From Faucicola mancuniensis (lineage in GTDB: Bacteria > Pseudomonadota > Gammaproteobacteria > Pseudomonadales > Moraxellaceae), in NCBI RefSeq assembly GCF_046523945.1, contig NZ_CP171363.1:1674001-1738000 (forward strand): a stretch of 64,000 bases of DNA. Reading direction: 5' to 3'. Positions 37,759 to 47,188 of the stretch are shown here, one piece after another. Below the pieces are notes generated by a model. It worked only from the letters and a program-made list of their open reading frames with translations. It made no database searches and was not told the DNA's origin. A program made the position numbers and the translations under genes. Positions within the stretch are counted from its first letter, which is position 1; every line of letters begins with the position of its first letter.

Positions 37759-39075
37759 ATGCAACCAACAACAATTTATAAAATAACAAAACCATTAAAA
37801 CAGTTACCAAAATTATTAAATTTACAAAATTTAGTTTTTAAACCTGTTTCTCACCATTTCACCGAGTGTTTAGACGGTCACTTTGTGTTTGACACACCAA
37901 AACCCCAAACAACACATGGTTTTTTCCAACGCTTTAATCCAAAACTTCGTTTAAAAAATTGGTTAAAAATTTTTGGGATTTTGAGTTTTATTTTGCCATT
38001 AAGCTATTTTGCCAGTGATATGCGACAAGCTATTTTTACGCCAGTAGAAGAAACCGTCAGCGTGAACAAAGACTTGCCTATGATTTTGCAGGATAAGAAA
38101 ATGACAGTTGCGACTGTTGCTGATAATAGTTTGTACTTTGGGCAAGATGGCTATGAACACGGCTTTGGCGTTGATGTCATGCGTGGTTATGCCAGTCATT
38201 TGGGCGTTGATTTGACGACTTTGGTGGTCGCAGATGAACAAGAAGCGATGACAGCTGTGGCGACAGGACAAGCGGATTTGGCTTTGACCAATGTCAATGT
38301 TTCTCAAGAAGTAGTCCAACTTAACCATGTTAGCCTAAGTTGTGGGCAAGATTATTTGTCAGCACATGGTTTAAATCAACAGATGAGCTTGCAAATCCCA
38401 AAAAGCAGTGTTGATTTAACCAAAAGTGCCAATGACTTTTTGTGCGATAGCAATGTCGTTACCACCAATCAACATTTGGCACAGTTTTATAATCAAGATG
38501 TGTTTCAAAATGATTATAGCGAACAAAAGTTTAATAAAATTATGAAAGCCAGTTTGCCAATTTACCAGTCTGCTTTTAAACACAATGCCAAACAGCATGA
38601 TTTGGATTGGGAATTATTGGTGGCGATGGGTTATCAAGAGTCGCAGTTAAATCCAGAAGCCGTTTCGCCAACAGGGGTTAAAGGCATTATGATGTTAACC
38701 AATGACACGGCGACAGCGATGGGCGTAACCGACCGTGTGAACCCTGTGCAAAGCATCCAAGGTGGGGCAAAATACTTTAACATTATTAAACAAATGTTTG
38801 GTAATGTGCCTGAGTCTGACCGCATTTGGTTTAGCCTTGCGTCCTATAATATGGGGCTACAAGCCATCAAAAATATCCAAGCCAAGCTTTCCGCTGATGG
38901 CAAAAATGGCAACAGTTGGGCGGAAGTGTATCGCTATTTGGTAGAAAATCAAAGCAGTAATTCACGCTATACCCAGTGTATTCACTATGTTACCAATATT
39001 CGTGGCTTTTTGGAAACGCTCAAACAAGAAAGCAAAAATTCCTCCGAAGCACTGGTCGCCCAAAAAATCGCTTAA
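37759..39075 (+). CDS. MltF-like membrane-bound lytic transglycosylase
   Basis: A 438-aa protein. A basic N-terminal tail of about 70 residues precedes one membrane span (about 71-88, FGILSFILPLSYFA). Residues about 110-240 are a reduced family-3 solute-binding-like domain (MTVATVADNSLYFGQDGYEHGFGV). From about 270 comes an SLT domain with catalytic Glu in MGYQESQLNPEAVSPTG and the motifs GIMMLT and SLASYNMG. This domain order is that of MltF, which cleaves peptidoglycan glycans. ATG 37759 has GGAG seven bases upstream. The membrane-anchored tail is longer than in E. coli MltF. Confidence 0.82.
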   Translation: MQPTTIYKITKPLKQLPKLLNLQNLVFKPVSHHFTECLDGHFVFDTPKPQTTHGFFQRFNPKLRLKNWLKIFGILSFILPLSYFASDMRQAIFTPVEETVSVNKDLPMILQDKKMTVATVADNSLYFGQDGYEHGFGVDVMRGYASHLGVDLTTLVVADEQEAMTAVATGQADLALTNVNVSQEVVQLNHVSLSCGQDYLSAHGLNQQMSLQIPKSSVDLTKSANDFLCDSNVVTTNQHLAQFYNQDVFQNDYSEQKFNKIMKASLPIYQSAFKHNAKQHDLDWELLVAMGYQESQLNPEAVSPTGVKGIMMLTNDTATAMGVTDRVNPVQSIQGGAKYFNIIKQMFGNVPESDRIWFSLASYNMGLQAIKNIQAKLSADGKNGNSWAEVYRYLVENQSSNSRYTQCIHYVTNIRGFLETLKQESKNSSEALVAQKIA

Positions 39076-39091
39076 TATTTAAAACATAAAT

Positions 39092-39118
39092 AAAAAGGTG
39101 GAAAATTCCCACCTTTTT
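39092..39118. terminator. Bidirectional terminator between the MltF-like gene and apaH
   Basis: AAAAAGGTGG and CCACCTTTTT, a perfect 10-bp stem, lie between the convergent genes. Confidence 0.9.
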
Positions 39119-39123
39119 ATTTT

Positions 39124-39957
39124 TTAGCCTTTACAACCTGTGCAAAACGTTTTGCCATCACCTAACCGATAGGCTAAAAGTTCTCCGCCCCAGACACAGC
39201 CAGCATCTAAGGCTCTGACTAATTTTGTGTCTATTTTGGCTTTTAAACCCGCCCAATGACCGAACAAAATTTTACGCTCACGTTCCACTTTCCACTCAAA
39301 CCAAGGACGAAAACCGTCTGGCATGGTGTCATCAAGCGTGGATTTAAAGCTAAATTCTAACGTGCCATCGGCTTGACACAGTCGCATACGGGTAAAATAG
39401 TTACAAATATGTCGCATACGGTCGTAGCCTGACAGCATGGGCGACCATTTTTCTATGTTATCGTTGCTGTTATACAGGTTGGGTAATAGGCGGTCTAATT
39501 GCCACAGACTGCTTTGTAACTGGGTTTGCAGTTCTTTGGCGTGCATTTTAGCTTGTTCAATCGTCCAATGCGGTGGAATACCTGCATGGGTTAAAACGGT
39601 TTTGTCATCTGGAAAAGCCAACAAAGGTTGAAAACGCAACCAATTTAACAATTCATCACAGTCTTTTGCGTCAAAAATTGCTTGGGTTTTGTCCTTTTTT
39701 TTGAGTTTTGCCACACCACGCCAAACGGCGATTAAATTAATATCGTGATTGCCAAGTACGGTTTCGGCACAGCCTTTTTCGCACAAATTTTTGACAAAAC
39801 GCAACGTTGCCAAACTGCCCTCGCCACGAGCGACCAAATCGCCTGCGAACCACAATTTATCTTGTTTTTCATCAAAATTAATTTGTTTTAATAGATTTTG
39901 CAAATCTGCAAAACAGCCTTGAATATCGCCGATAACGTACTGATGACGAAAATACAT
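39124..39957 (-). CDS. apaH: Symmetrical diadenosine tetraphosphatase ApaH
   Basis: A 277-aa metallophosphatase that hydrolyses Ap4A to two ADP and can remove Np4 caps from RNA. The calcineurin-type motifs are VIGDIQGCFADL, WFAGDLVARGEGSL, VLGNHDINL and LTHAGIPPHW, with ILFGHWAG near the C-terminus. It lies downstream of rsmA on the same strand, as in E. coli, but apaG, which normally sits between them, is absent. Confidence 0.94.
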   Translation of the reverse strand: MYFRHQYVIGDIQGCFADLQNLLKQINFDEKQDKLWFAGDLVARGEGSLATLRFVKNLCEKGCAETVLGNHDINLIAVWRGVAKLKKKDKTQAIFDAKDCDELLNWLRFQPLLAFPDDKTVLTHAGIPPHWTIEQAKMHAKELQTQLQSSLWQLDRLLPNLYNSNDNIEKWSPMLSGYDRMRHICNYFTRMRLCQADGTLEFSFKSTLDDTMPDGFRPWFEWKVERERKILFGHWAGLKAKIDTKLVRALDAGCVWGGELLAYRLGDGKTFCTGCKG

Positions 39958-40086
39958 ACTTGCTACAACCCCTAGAAAAAAATTCTACTTTTATTAGAAA
40001 ACTGATCATTATGGTTCTTTTTGCCAAAAAATCTAATTTTTTAAATAAATTGTTTTTTTTAAATAATTTTATTTTGTGATAATGCC

Positions 40087-40935
40087 CTATGTTGATAAAT
40101 GAGTAATGACATTACTTAAATTGACAAAATCACGCACGCTTAAGGTTTCTGGGCGTGCCATTGGGTCAAGTCCTGCATTCATCAAATCTTGTTCGCTAAT
40201 GGTTGGCAAACTTGGTGATTTTTTGAAAATCGCTCGCAAAGTTTTGCGTCTATGATTAAACGCTTCTCGCACCACAAGGGTAAATATTTTTTCATCATTG
40301 GCAACTATCGGCTTTTGTTGATAAGGCGTTAAACGAAACACCGCACTGGTAACTTTTGGCGGTGGATTAAACGCCCCATTCGGCACGGTAAGCAAATATT
40401 CAGTTTCACAAAAATACTGCATCATCACCGACAATCGCCCGTATTCTTTGCTATTGACTTCAGCCGTAATTCTGTCCACAACTTCTTTTTGGAGCATAAA
40501 GTGCATATCTTGAATCACATCGGCAAATGTTAGCAAATGAAACAATAACGGCGTGGAAATATTATACGGTAGATTGCCGACAATGCGTAATTTTTTGTAG
40601 GTTTGGCTGTCGTTTGATTGAGCTATTTTTGCGAATAATTCACGATAATTCACGTCCATCGCATTGGCTTTGACAATCGTCAAGCCATCATTGCTATTCG
40701 CTCCAATGCGAATCCGCAAGCTATCCGCCAAATCTGTGTCCAACTCCACAACGGTTAATTTGTCCACTTCTGCCAACAAAGGTTCGGTAATCGCTCCCAT
40801 GCCCGGTCCAATTTCTAGCATGAAATCATCACGATTGGTGCGAATGCTGTCAATGATTTGGCTGATAATGCTTTTGTCGTGTAAAAAGTTTTGCCCAAAG
40901 CGTTTTCTAGGTTGGTGTTGTAAAAAAGTTGCCAC
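40087..40935 (-). CDS. rsmA: 16S rRNA dimethyladenosine transferase
   Basis: A 282-aa KsgA/RsmA enzyme that dimethylates A1518 and A1519 of 16S rRNA during 30S maturation. It has RKRFGQNFLHD, the SAM-binding motif MLEIGPGMGAITEPL, and the catalytic NLPYNIS. GTG 40935 is the start, with GGAAAA seven bases upstream. The apaH gene follows after 129 bases. Confidence 0.96.
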   Translation of the reverse strand: MATFLQHQPRKRFGQNFLHDKSIISQIIDSIRTNRDDFMLEIGPGMGAITEPLLAEVDKLTVVELDTDLADSLRIRIGANSNDGLTIVKANAMDVNYRELFAKIAQSNDSQTYKKLRIVGNLPYNISTPLLFHLLTFADVIQDMHFMLQKEVVDRITAEVNSKEYGRLSVMMQYFCETEYLLTVPNGAFNPPPKVTSAVFRLTPYQQKPIVANDEKIFTLVVREAFNHRRKTLRAIFKKSPSLPTISEQDLMNAGLDPMARPETLSVRDFVNLSNVITHLST

Positions 40936-41190
40936 AAAGTTTTCCTATTGGTTAAATTGATTAAAATTGGCGTATTATAGCACAGTTCGTTTTGTCGGTT
41001 GATTGTCATTTTACCAATTTTAGCTTGGTGTTTTTACCCAGATTTATCAACTTCTTTTTGTAATTTTGTATAACTCACAACTTTTTACCTTATTTTTATC
41101 AAAAATTATCACGGATAAATACATACAATAGCGTATTTTTTTGTTAGAATACAATATTTTTTAAATTCAATTTTATAAGCGAGAAAAAAT

Positions 41191-42282
41191 ATGGGCTTTA
41201 ATTGTGGTATTGTTGGCTTGCCAAACGTTGGTAAATCAACGCTATTTAATGCTTTAACCAAAGCAGGCATTGCCGCCGAAAACTTCCCTTTTTGTACCAA
41301 GGACCCAAACACAGGCATTGTTCCTGTGCCAGACCCACGCCTAAAACAGCTTGCCGACATTGTCAAACCTGAACGAGTATTGCCAACGGCGATGGAATTT
41401 GTGGATATTGCAGGGCTTGTCGCAGGTGCGAGTAAAGGCGAAGGTATGGGCAATCAGTTTTTGGCAAATATCCGTGAAACCGATGCGGTAGCCCACGTTG
41501 TCCGCTGTTTTGATGATGACAATGTCATTCACGTTGATGGGCGTGTCAGTCCGCTTGACGACATTGAAACCATTAATACTGAACTTGCGTTGGCAGATTT
41601 GGAAGCGGTGAGCCGTGCGATTATCAACGTTGGCAAAAAAGCCAAAGGCGGTGATAAAGATGCCAAAGCCATGCTTGATGTGTTTAATAAAATTGAGCCG
41701 TTTTTGGCGGACGGCAAACCTGCTCGTATGGCAAATCTTGACGATGACGAGAAAAAACTAATTAAAAGTTACGGTTTAATCACGTTAAAACCTGTCATGT
41801 ATATTGCCAACGTTGCCGAAGATGGTTTTGAAAACAATCCATATCTTGACCAAGTGCGTGAATTTGCTGAAAAAGACAACGCCATTGTCGTACCACTGTG
41901 CAATCAAATTGAAGCGGAAATCGCCCAACTTGATGAAGACGAAAAAGCCGAGTTTTTGGAAGGCATGGGCATGACAGAAGCAGGGCTTGACCGTGTCATT
42001 CGTGCAGGTTACGAGCTATTAAATATGCAAACTTATTTTACCGCGGGCGTAAAAGAAGTGCGTGCGTGGACTGTGCCTGTGGGAGCGACTGCACCGCAAG
42101 CCGCTGGCGTAATTCATACGGATTTTGAGCGTGGTTTTATCCGTGCTGAAGTGATTGCCTTTGATGATTTTATTGAATATCAAGGCGAAAAAGGAGCAGC
42201 CGCTGCAGGTAAAGCACGCCTTGAAGGCAAAACCTATATCGTACAAGATGGCGATGTCATGCACTTTAGATTTAATGTTTAA
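41191..42282 (+). CDS. ychF: Ribosome-binding ATPase YchF
   Basis: A 363-aa OBG-family P-loop protein with G1 GLPNVGKSTLFNAL and G3 DIAGLVAGASKGEG. The C-terminal TGS domain is visible (TYFTAGVKEVRAWTV, IEYQGEKGAAAAGKARLEGK). YchF prefers ATP and is linked to ribosomes and oxidative-stress responses. ATG 41191 has GCGAG upstream. Divergent from rsmA. Confidence 0.97.
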   Translation: MGFNCGIVGLPNVGKSTLFNALTKAGIAAENFPFCTKDPNTGIVPVPDPRLKQLADIVKPERVLPTAMEFVDIAGLVAGASKGEGMGNQFLANIRETDAVAHVVRCFDDDNVIHVDGRVSPLDDIETINTELALADLEAVSRAIINVGKKAKGGDKDAKAMLDVFNKIEPFLADGKPARMANLDDDEKKLIKSYGLITLKPVMYIANVAEDGFENNPYLDQVREFAEKDNAIVVPLCNQIEAEIAQLDEDEKAEFLEGMGMTEAGLDRVIRAGYELLNMQTYFTAGVKEVRAWTVPVGATAPQAAGVIHTDFERGFIRAEVIAFDDFIEYQGEKGAAAAGKARLEGKTYIVQDGDVMHFRFNV

Positions 42283-42307
42283 AATAATTGTAAAGATTAG
42301 TTAAAAT

Positions 42308-42988
42308 ATGAGTGAAATTTTAAACGCCAAAAACATTAGCAAAGTTTATCAAGATGGCAAAAATACCACGACCGTGCTAAACGGCTTAAACATCACCGTC
42401 AATCGTGGCGAAAAAATCGCCATTGTTGGCACAAGTGGCTCTGGCAAAAGTACGCTTTTGCATATTTTGGGGGGGCTTGACGTGCCGACCCAAGGCGAAG
42501 TTTGGCTACATGGTAAGCTGATTAATCAACTGAACGAAACCGAGCGTGGCAATTTACGCAATCAACATTTGGGTTTTATTTATCAGTTTCACCACCTGTT
42601 AGCCGAATTTACCGCTATTGAAAATGTCGCCATGCCGTTGCTTATGCGAAATGACGTGCCAATCAACACCGCACGAGATGAAGCGATTGACTTGTTAAAA
42701 AAAGTCGGATTAGAACACCGTTTGACCCATCGCCCCGGTGAATTGTCAGGCGGTGAGCGTCAGCGTGTGGCTATTGCTCGTGCGTTAGTAACAAAGCCGT
42801 CTTTGGTGTTGGCTGATGAGCCGACAGGCAATTTGGACTATGCCAACGCCCAAGCGGTGTTTGAAATTTTAACACAGCTACAAAATGATTTTAGCACAGC
42901 ATTATTGATGGTAACGCATGACAGACAGCTTGCACAAATGGCGGATAAGCAACTTGCCATGCAAAACGGCAGTTGGGCGACCATGTAA
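42308..42988 (+). CDS. lolD: Lipoprotein-release ATPase LolD
   Basis: A 226-aa ABC ATPase with Walker A GTSGSGKST, signature LSGGERQRVAIARALV, and Walker B LVLADEPTGNLD. Q-loop and LolD-type residues (YQFHHLLAEFTAIENVAMP) distinguish it from other type-VII-like ABC ATPases such as FtsE. It powers release of outer-membrane lipoproteins to LolA. The partner lolC/lolE genes are not adjacent. It lies 25 bases after ychF and is probably cotranscribed. Confidence 0.9.
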   Translation: MSEILNAKNISKVYQDGKNTTTVLNGLNITVNRGEKIAIVGTSGSGKSTLLHILGGLDVPTQGEVWLHGKLINQLNETERGNLRNQHLGFIYQFHHLLAEFTAIENVAMPLLMRNDVPINTARDEAIDLLKKVGLEHRLTHRPGELSGGERQRVAIARALVTKPSLVLADEPTGNLDYANAQAVFEILTQLQNDFSTALLMVTHDRQLAQMADKQLAMQNGSWATM

Positions 42989-43034
42989 AACAGATGTTAA
43001 TATTCGTATGTGCAAAAAATTTTATGAATGCTAT

Positions 43035-43062
43035 TTCCAACAAAAGCAAAGCATGTTATAAT
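43035..43062 (+). promoter_or_regulatory. Candidate promoter of cmk
   Basis: TTCCAA and TATAAT are 16 bases apart, 45 bases before the cmk start. The -10 is perfect; the -35 is weak. Confidence 0.45.
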
Positions 43063-43106
43063 AATCCGATTTTTTAAACTAACCAACTTGATTTTTTATT
43101 TTATTA

Positions 43107-43847
43107 ATGTCAAATTCAACTTTAACATCAAATCCAGCCATCATCACTATTGATGGGGCAAGTGGGGCAGGCAAGGGGACTTTAACCACTCGTCTAGCCG
43201 ATACCTTGGGATATGCGATGTTAGACTCTGGGGCTTTGTATCGGATTGTCGGTTTTATGGCAAACGAACAAGGCTTGTTAGACGATAATAGTGATGACAC
43301 ATTATTAGAAGAAAAACTTGCCAATTTAACCCAGTCTTTAACCATTCACTTTCAAAAAGCCAAACAAAATTCTGAACATATCAGCGTGATTGTCAATGAA
43401 CAAGACATCAGCGATTTTATTCGCACCGAAAAAGTGGGCGAATATGCCTCAAAAGTGGCAGTTTTTCCAAAAGTACGCACGGCTTTATTGGATTTACAAA
43501 AAAATATGGCAGTTGGGGTAAAAGGTTTGGTCGCTGATGGGCGAGATATGGGAACGGTGGTGTTTCCGAACGCACCACTCAAGATTTATTTGGTTGCATC
43601 AGCACAGGCACGAGCCGAACGCCGTTTCAATCAACTAAAAAATGCAGGCAAGACAGCCGATTATAATGAAGTGCTTGCCCAAATCATCGCACGAGATGAG
43701 CGTGATAGTAGTCGAGCGGTTGCCCCTGCAAAACCTGCTGATGATGCGATTGTGATTGACAGTTCGGTGTTAAATGCCGAGCAAGTTTTTGCACAAGTTT
43801 GGCAGTTATGCCAAGAGAGACTGTGCCAAGAGCGAAATTTGGTTTAA
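43107..43847 (+). CDS. cmk: Cytidylate kinase
   Basis: A 246-aa enzyme that phosphorylates CMP and dCMP. The P-loop is IDGASGAGKGTLTTRLA, with MLDSGALYRIVG and VADGRDMGTVVFPNAPLKIY as substrate sites and a lid region RRFNQLKNAGK. The C-terminus is slightly extended relative to E. coli. It precedes rpsA, the classic cmk-rpsA order. Confidence 0.94.
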   Translation: MSNSTLTSNPAIITIDGASGAGKGTLTTRLADTLGYAMLDSGALYRIVGFMANEQGLLDDNSDDTLLEEKLANLTQSLTIHFQKAKQNSEHISVIVNEQDISDFIRTEKVGEYASKVAVFPKVRTALLDLQKNMAVGVKGLVADGRDMGTVVFPNAPLKIYLVASAQARAERRFNQLKNAGKTADYNEVLAQIIARDERDSSRAVAPAKPADDAIVIDSSVLNAEQVFAQVWQLCQERLCQERNLV

Positions 43848-43975
43848 AATTTTTATTGATTTTTACAATTTTTTTGATTTTTTATTAACCCATAAAACCA
43901 GCAATTTGTTAATAAAAAGTCATCATTTGAACCGTACTGTGCTGGACAGGCTACGGCTATATAAAGGTATATTTT

Positions 43976-45652
43976 ATGATGGAATCATTTGCTGAACTGT
44001 TTGAAGCCAGCCAACAATCATTTCAAGTTGAACGCGGTGCTGTTATCTCAGGTAAAGTAGTAGCGATTGACGATGACCGTATCATTGTTGATACTGGTTT
44101 AAAATCTGAAGGTGTGATTGACCGTGCAGAATTTTTGAACGAACAAGGCGAGCTTGAAGTTGCGATTGGCGACGAAGTGCAAGTTGTTGTAGATTCGGTT
44201 GATAACGGTATGGGTCAAACCCAACTTTCTCGTGAAAAAGCAAAACGTGTTGAAACTTGGAGCGTACTAGAAAAAATCCATGAAAACAATGAAATTGTTA
44301 TGGGTCTTATCTCTGGTAAAGTTAAAGGTGGTTTCACGGTTGATATCGGTTCAGTACGTGCATTCTTACCAGGTTCATTGGTAGACACTCGTCCAGTGCG
44401 TGACACCGCTCACCTTGAAGGCAAAGAGCTTGAGTTCAAAATCATCAAACTTGACCAAAAACGCAACAACGTTGTGGTAAGTCGCCGTGAAGTGATGATG
44501 GCTGAAAATTCAGCAGAGCGTGAAGAATTGCTATCTAACCTAGAAGAAGGTCAAGAAGTTACTGGCGTGGTGAAAAACCTAACCGATTATGGTGCGTTTG
44601 TTGATTTGGGCGGTATTGACGGCTTGTTACATATCACTGATATGGCATGGAGACGTATCAAACACCCATCAGAAGTAGTTGAAGTTGGTCAAGAACTAAA
44701 AGTTAAAGTCTTGAAATTTGACCGTGAGCGTAACCGTGTGAGCCTAGGCTTGAAACAACTAGGTACTGACCCATGGCAAGACGTGCTAAACAATTATCCA
44801 AAAGGTACAAACGTGAAAGCACGTGTAACTAACTTGACGGATTACGGTTGTTTTGCAGAAATCGCTGATGGCATTGAAGGTCTTGTTCACGTATCAGAAA
44901 TGGACCACACCAACAAAAACATCCACCCATCAAAAGTGGTACAAGTGGGTGATGAAATCATGGTTCAAATCCTTGATATTGACGAAGAACGTCGCCGTAT
45001 CAGCCTAGGTATAAAACAAACCATGCCAAACCCATGGGAAGAGTTTGATAAAAAATACGCCAAAAACGACAAAGTATCAGGTACAATCAAATCAATCACT
45101 GACTTTGGTATCTTTATCGGTTTAGAAGGCGGTATTGACGGTTTAGTTCACTTATCAGACCTATCATGGACTGAAAATGGCGAAGAAGCAATCCGTAACT
45201 ACAGCAAAGGCGACACCGTTGAAGCGGTTATCCTATCTGTAGATGCAGAGTCAAACCGTATCAGCCTAGGTATCAAACAATTAAACAGCGACCCATTTAA
45301 TGAGTTCCTGAGTGCTAATGACCGTGGTGCGATTGTTAAAGGTAAAGTAACTGAAGTTGATGCCAAAGGTGCAAAAGTATTTTTAGCAGACGAAGTTGAA
45401 GGTTACTTGCGTGCATCAGAAATCCAACAAGAAAAAGTAGAAGATGCTTCTACTGTATTGAATGTTGGTGACGAAGTTGAAGCAAAAATTGTTGGTGTAG
45501 ACCGCAAATCACGCTCAATCAACTTGTCAATCAAAGCCAAAGATGAAGCAGAACAACGTGATGCCATCAAAGCTTTGAGTGCAAACAACATTGAAGCACA
45601 GCCAAAAACCATTGGTGACTTAATCAAAGAACAACAAAACAATCAAGAATAA
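43976..45652 (+). CDS. rpsA: 30S ribosomal protein S1
   Basis: A 558-aa protein with six S1 (OB-fold) repeats in order, each readable by its GxVxxxxxxGxFVxLxG and GLxHxSDMxW-like signatures (LTDYGAFVDLGGIDGLLHIT, ITDFGIFIGLEGGIDGLVHL). It binds mRNA to the 30S and autoregulates in other species. Codon use is visibly more biased than its neighbours, as expected for a highly expressed gene. ATG 43976 or the adjacent ATG 43979 follow AAAGG. An IS5-family element separates it from ihfB, its usual next gene. Confidence 0.97.
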   Translation: MMESFAELFEASQQSFQVERGAVISGKVVAIDDDRIIVDTGLKSEGVIDRAEFLNEQGELEVAIGDEVQVVVDSVDNGMGQTQLSREKAKRVETWSVLEKIHENNEIVMGLISGKVKGGFTVDIGSVRAFLPGSLVDTRPVRDTAHLEGKELEFKIIKLDQKRNNVVVSRREVMMAENSAEREELLSNLEEGQEVTGVVKNLTDYGAFVDLGGIDGLLHITDMAWRRIKHPSEVVEVGQELKVKVLKFDRERNRVSLGLKQLGTDPWQDVLNNYPKGTNVKARVTNLTDYGCFAEIADGIEGLVHVSEMDHTNKNIHPSKVVQVGDEIMVQILDIDEERRRISLGIKQTMPNPWEEFDKKYAKNDKVSGTIKSITDFGIFIGLEGGIDGLVHLSDLSWTENGEEAIRNYSKGDTVEAVILSVDAESNRISLGIKQLNSDPFNEFLSANDRGAIVKGKVTEVDAKGAKVFLADEVEGYLRASEIQQEKVEDASTVLNVGDEVEAKIVGVDRKSRSINLSIKAKDEAEQRDAIKALSANNIEAQPKTIGDLIKEQQNNQE

Positions 45653-45676
45653 TTGATACATTGTTTGTTAATTGAT

Positions 45677-45712
45677 AAAAAAAGCGACTATCAAATTTAG
45701 TCGCTTTTTTTT
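45677..45712 (+). terminator. Terminator of rpsA
   Basis: AAAAAGCGACTA and TAGTCGCTTTTT form a 12-bp or longer stem followed by Ts, 25 bases after the rpsA stop. The IS starts 24 bases further on. Confidence 0.9.
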
Positions 45713-45735
45713 GGCATTTGAGAAAAAAAATAGAG

Positions 45736-46639
45736 TAGACCTCTTTCCAAACCTTAATAGTGATTTGGTATAATACTGATTTTTAGAAAAAACAGCAAAA
45801 GCATGATACCCGAACAAGCAGAAAAACTCAGTGACGCACAATTTAAACGCTACTTTGGCATCCAAAGAAGTACCTATACTCATATGCTCACCATACTACA
45901 AGAAGCATACAACGAACAACACAAAAAAGGTGGCAGGAAAAATGAAATCAGCCTAGAAAACAAGCTCATGCTGACTTTGAGTTACTACCGAGAATATCGC
46001 ACCCAATTTCACCTAGGGCAAGACTTTGGTATCAGTGAAAGTGCTGTCTGTAAAACCATCAAATGGGTAGAAAGCATACTGATAGCCCACAAAGACTTTG
46101 CCCTACCTAGCAAAAAGGCTTTATGGCAAGACCCAAACCTTGAAACCGTACTGATAGACGCAACCGAAGTACCTTGTGAGCGACCCAAAAAAAGCAACGC
46201 AGGCAATACTCAGGTAAAAAGAAACACCACACCTTAAAAGCACAAATCGTTGTCGATAAAAACAGCAAAAAAATACTTTGTACCCATTTTAGCAAAGGTA
46301 AAACCCATGACTTTAAACTTTACCAATACTCAAAAATGCGTATAAAGCCTAGTATCTTAATCCAAGTAGATTCGGGCTATCAAGGCATACACAAACACCA
46401 TGCCAATAGCAAATTCCCAAAAAAGAAAACCAAGCTTAATCCACTATCTAAAGTTGACAAACAAGCCAATCGAGAATTAGCTTCTGAACGGGTAACCAAT
46501 GAACATGTTATCGGCAAAATCAAACGTTTTAAAATCCTAGCCTGTCGTTATCGTAATCGCAGAAAACGCTTTGGCTTAAGGGTTAATTTGATTTGTGCCA
46601 TTTATAATTTCGAGTTGGGTTAGTTTGGAAAGAGGTCTA
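45736..46639 (+). mobile_element. IS5-family insertion sequence
   Basis: About 904 bp bounded by perfect 17-bp inverted repeats: TAGACCTCTTTCCAAAC (45736-45752) and GTTTGGAAAGAGGTCTA (46623-46639). If the outermost TA is a target duplication, the true ends are GACCTC...GAGGTC. It contains one transposase in two overlapping frames. It is inserted after the rpsA terminator, before ihfB. Only this copy is seen in the window. Confidence 0.88.
45803..46623 (+). CDS. IS5-family (DDE_Tnp_4-type) transposase in two frames
   Basis: The first frame (45803-46237) gives an N-terminal HTH region (EQAEKLSDAQFKRYFG, DFGISESAVCKTIKWV) and the first catalytic Asp in VLIDATEVPCERP. The second frame (to 46623) begins with KKQRRQYSGKKKHHTLKAQ and contains the second Asp (QVDSGYQG) and the Glu (RVTNEHVIGKIKRFKIL). 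The shift is -1 at a run of seven As followed by G (46187-46194). It may be programmed slippage, as in some IS5 subgroups with two frames, or a simple inactivating mutation. Both parts are otherwise undamaged, which makes a young or active element likely. Confidence 0.8.
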
Positions 46640-46769
46640 GTAAAATGAATTTGCTTTTGATATAATGTAAAAATTATATAATAAAAATGTAAGTTTTGGT
46701 GATGATTGTTGATGATAATGCTTGTTATCAGAACATCAAATTGTCATTTGCTATTTTAACAGAGGTTAT

Positions 46770-47066
46770 ATGGAAAAAGTTATCAATAAATCTGATTTGA
46801 TTGATAAACTATCAAATGAGTGTCGCACATTGTCAGAAGAAACGATTGAAGAGGCGACAAAACAGCTTTTAGAACTGATGACAGAAACTTTGACGAATGA
46901 TGGACGAGTGGAAGTGCGTGGTTTTGGTAGTTTTAGTTTGCACCATCGCAAACCTAGAACGGCAAGAAATCCAAAAACAGGTGAAAAAGTTTCGGTACAA
47001 TCCACCGCAATTCCGCATTTTAAACCAGGCAAAGCCTTGCGTGAATCGGTAAATCAAGGTGTATAA
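46770..47066 (+). CDS. ihfB: Integration host factor subunit beta
   Basis: A 98-aa HU/IHF-family DNA-bending protein. It has VEVRGFGSFSLHHRKPRTARNPKTG, the beta-arm with the conserved Pro that intercalates DNA, and FKPGKALRE near the C-terminus. ATG 46770 has AGAGG just upstream. In most relatives ihfB follows rpsA directly; here the IS lies 130 bases upstream, so ihfB may depend on its own promoter or on one in the IS. Confidence 0.95.
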   Translation: MEKVINKSDLIDKLSNECRTLSEETIEEATKQLLELMTETLTNDGRVEVRGFGSFSLHHRKPRTARNPKTGEKVSVQSTAIPHFKPGKALRESVNQGV

Positions 47067-47106
47067 TTGACGCTACAATTTGGTCATAAATTTGTAACAA
47101 AATAGC

Positions 47107-47136
47107 AAAAGGGCGATAAAAATTCGCCCTTTTTTA
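47107..47136 (+). terminator. Terminator after ihfB
   Basis: AAAAGGGCGA and TCGCCCTTTT, a perfect 10-bp stem with T-run, 40 bases after the ihfB stop. Confidence 0.9.
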
Positions 47137-47188
47137 TTAAAAAAACGTATAATACCATTCAAATTATCCATTTTTTAAGGAATTTATC

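Noticed and set aside
39958..40086. apaG between rsmA and apaH
   Set aside because: The 129-base gap is too small and has no suitable frame.
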